Position numbers and translations under genes: made by a program | NCBI GenBank assembly: GCA_964536565.1 | Contig: CAZHXK010000054.1 | Location: 1 to 7,624 of the forward strand | Direction of reading: 5' to 3' | Origin: GCA-002688135 sp964536565 | GTDB taxonomy: Bacteria; Patescibacteriota; Patescibacteriia; Magasanikbacterales; GCA-002688135 | Length of the DNA stretch: 7,624 nucleotides | Notes under the pieces: model-generated | What the model saw: the letters and a program-made list of their open reading frames with translations, nothing else | Database searches by the model: none | Told to the model about the DNA's origin: nothing | Part shown: one piece after another, positions 5,761-7,624 of the stretch | Numbering within the stretch: the first letter of the stretch is position 1 | Layout: each line of letters opens with the position of its first letter

Positions 5761-7624
5761 CTATTTTTTTTCAAAGTGTGCCGTAACGCCACCCCGGAAC
5801 GACTCTGGATATGGCATCCATTCAGTCTTTAGTGATCCGTAGGTGTCGAACATCTTAACATGTGGACGACCTCCAGGGCCAGGGCTTGCTACGATTTCAT
5901 AGTTTCCATCAGATTCGTAGTCCCCAACCGAGAGATATACCCCCGAGCCCGTCTCATTGCTAAATGCATCAAATTCACTAATGAGTGCACCAAAGAACGT
6001 GAATGTACGGACAGTCGTCTGTCCTGCTGATGGCCCTGCGATTACCTCGGCAGTCCCATCACCGTCTAGATCGGCAACAGCAAGTTCTATGCCCTGACTG
6101 TGAATGATATCCTCCCCATCAACAAACGCCTGAAAGCCCGCGTAGTTGTTTCCATCAGACAGGTAGACCCACACATCAGCATCTCTTGAGAGTCCGGTTG
6201 TACCCGCAAAAATCTCAACAGCACCATCGTTTGTGACATCTCCAACCGCAACTCGGAGTCCATCGAGTGGTTCACCTTGTACGTCGAATTGTCCCAGGTC
6301 GTAACCCTCTTTTGTATAGAGCCAAATAGTTTGTGTGCCTTTCTCGTGTGTGACGATTATTTCTTTGTCTCCATCTCCTTGCAAGTCTCCTATCGCTATA
6401 CTGACGGGCGATGTGAGTTTCGATCTGAGTGGGAATGATTTCTGTTTGACTCCTTGTGTGTCGAATATATGAAGCAGTCCGTTTCTTGCCAATACAATCT
6501 CTGTACTACCATCTCCGTCTAAATCTCCTGTGGCAAAGTTGAGTCCTTCGCCTGTATTACCAAATGGTTGTATCGTTGATTTGAGCTTGTTGTCTGTATC
6601 AAGTATTCGAATGTCACCAGATCCACCGGACGCTGGACCCACAATAATCATCCCAGACGGCACATGTGGAATTGTCACACTCACCTCTTCAAACAATACA
6701 CGAGACGCTCTCAAAGTGTTGAGTCGTCCGTTTCCGAGCTTTCCTTGGAGGCCTGGGTTGGCCGTATCCACTGAATCAGCCGTAAGGTATAGTGCCATTA
6801 CCACCTCCTCCGATGTCCAGTCGGGGTGAAGCGACATAAGCAGCGCAGCAGACCCTGAAACGAGCGGGGCCGCGAGAGATGTTCCAGAAAAGTAGCCGCC
6901 GAATGTGCTTTCAAAGCGTGTTCCTGGTTCGTGGTAGAGCGTTGATACAATGTCCTCCCCTGGTGCTACAAGATCCAGACAGCTCCCATAGTTTGAAAAG
7001 TCTGACAACTTGTCGTTGATGTCGACAGCTCCGACGCCGACCACCGCATCAATTGCGCTACCTTTGTCTGTGCAGACTGGATACTTGGCGTTTCTATCAA
7101 GATTACCTGATTCAGCTTCGTCGTTATCATTCCCAGCTGCCACAACAACAATGACTCCAGCAGCATGCGCTTTTCTCATGGCATCTTGTAGATACTGTGA
7201 TGATTCGGGTCCACTGAATGAAAGATTGATAATATCCGCTCCGTTCTGAATCGCGTAGTCGATACCACTAATAACGTCTTGTACTTCTCCCCTGCCGTGA
7301 TTATCCATTACCTTTACTGACATGATTTGTACGCGCATCGAGACACCTGTTGAGTCTGTGCTGTTGTTTCCCACTGCTCCCACCAAACCAGCAACTACAG
7401 TCCCATGATGAATCCCTCCATTGTCGAAGCGTTTTGCAGTATCCGGAGATACACCATTGTCATCACCTACAAAATCCCATCCATTGAGATCGTCGATGAA
7501 TCCGTTTCCGTCATCGTCAAGACCATTGAGACGTTCTTTTGTGTTGTGCCACATGTTGTCTTTTAGGTCAGCGTGGTCTATGTCAACGCCTGAATCCAGT
7601 ACAGCGACTACGACATCTCGAGAT
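5761..7624 (-). CDS. Secreted subtilisin-family (S8) serine protease with FG-GAP/VCBS repeats, N-terminus outside window
   Basis: About 620 visible codons; the frame is already open at the right edge, so the signal peptide and any propeptide are not seen. ATG 7554 is internal, because the catalytic Asp (VVVAVLDSGV, codon 7596-7594) lies 14 codons before it. Counting from that Met, DDDGNGFIDDLNGWDF (13-28) is a calcium-loop insert common in bacterial subtilases. Catalytic His50 is in HHGTVVAG, the oxyanion Asn142 in VVVAAGNDND, and the nucleophile Ser226 in FSGTSLAAPLVSG. The catalytic domain ends near 270. The C-terminal half carries five D-x-D-x-D-G-type loops (341-555), probably a beta-propeller for binding or calcium-stabilised display. 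It ends in PYPESFRGGVTAHFEKK with no LPXTG, PEP-CTERM or transmembrane tail, so anchoring, if any, must be N-terminal. The family is clear and the protein should be active and extracellular. The stop is TAG, 30 nt before the SDR gene. Confidence 0.94.
   Translation of the reverse strand, partial: SRDVVVAVLDSGVDIDHADLKDNMWHNTKERLNGLDDDGNGFIDDLNGWDFVGDDNGVSPDTAKRFDNGGIHHGTVVAGLVGAVGNNSTDSTGVSMRVQIMSVKVMDNHGRGEVQDVISGIDYAIQNGADIINLSFSGPESSQYLQDAMRKAHAAGVIVVVAAGNDNDEAESGNLDRNAKYPVCTDKGSAIDAVVGVGAVDINDKLSDFSNYGSCLDLVAPGEDIVSTLYHEPGTRFESTFGGYFSGTSLAAPLVSGSAALLMSLHPDWTSEEVVMALYLTADSVDTANPGLQGKLGNGRLNTLRASRVLFEEVSVTIPHVPSGMIIVGPASGGSGDIRILDTDNKLKSTIQPFGNTGEGLNFATGDLDGDGSTEIVLARNGLLHIFDTQGVKQKSFPLRSKLTSPVSIAIGDLQGDGDKEIIVTHEKGTQTIWLYTKEGYDLGQFDVQGEPLDGLRVAVGDVTNDGAVEIFAGTTGLSRDADVWVYLSDGNNYAGFQAFVDGEDIIHSQGIELAVADLDGDGTAEVIAGPSAGQTTVRTFTFFGALISEFDAFSNETGSGVYLSVGDYESDGNYEIVASPGPGGRPHVKMFDTYGSLKTEWMPYPESFRGGVTAHFEKK
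5890..6534 (-). repeat. Five FG-GAP/VCBS repeats in the protease C-terminal half
   Basis: The units are ATGDLDGDGSTEIV (341-354, counted from Met at 7554), AIGDLQGDGDKEII (387-400), AVGDVTNDGAVEIF (436-449), AVADLDGDGTAEVI (492-505) and SVGDYESDGNYEIV (542-555). Start-to-start spacing is 46, 49, 56 and 50 residues, the size of a propeller blade. The acidic loops fit calcium binding. The stretches between them carry G-P-rich strands such as IAGPSAGQTTVRTF and ASPGPGGRPHVKMF, typical of bacterial VCBS repeats. IVGPASGGSGDIRILD before the first loop looks like part of a further blade. The DNA itself is diverged, so these are old repeats and not a recent expansion. Confidence 0.85.

Noticed and set aside
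7552..7554. ATG at 7554 as the start of the protease.
   Set aside because: The same frame is open to the window edge and encodes the catalytic Asp motif VLDSGV upstream of this Met, so the gene begins outside the window.

Overview
All genes recognised here lie on the minus strand, so transcription runs from the right edge of the window to the left. Coding density is very high: gaps between genes are 1 to about 60 nt, and no stretch above 300 nt lacks a gene. The genes are typically bacterial (bacterial-type class II LysRS and SerRS, a subtilase with FG-GAP repeats, a polyprenol-phosphate-type GT2). Compact packing, weak or absent Shine-Dalgarno sequences and moderate base composition would suit a streamlined, uncultivated lineage such as Patescibacteria/CPR. 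That assignment is an impression, not something the sequence proves. No tRNA, rRNA, CRISPR array, insertion sequence or clear intrinsic terminator was seen.

Right part (about 7624 to 4043): a surface or envelope group. It opens with a subtilisin-family protease whose N-terminus lies outside the window. Its catalytic domain is followed by five FG-GAP/VCBS calcium-loop repeats, probably a beta-propeller. Next come an extended SDR nucleotide-sugar enzyme resembling UDP-glucuronate decarboxylase but lacking key residues of that family, and a small GT2 glycosyltransferase of the dolichol-phosphate-mannose-synthase type. The last two are 8 nt apart and probably serve glycan synthesis; their link to the protease is positional only.

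Left part (about 4032 to 1): a likely four-gene operon, lysS - (MYG1/DHH-like protein) - (PrcB-domain/WG-repeat lipoprotein) - serS. A good sigma-70-like promoter (TTGCTG, 17 nt, TACAAT) lies just before lysS. It also shows that the true LysRS start is the ATG at 3981, not the TTG at 4032. The operon junctions are 1, 3 and 1 nt; the first and last share the same TAATATG stop-start sequence.

The most notable observation is in the PrcB/WG-repeat gene. Its repeat domain is cut by an in-frame TAG at 881-879, yet the same frame stays open for 85 more codons, which continue the same repeats, and ends 1 nt before the serS ATG. The TAG falls on an aromatic (Tyr/Phe) position of the third repeat, so a one-base Tyr-to-amber change, or amber readthrough, is the simplest reading.
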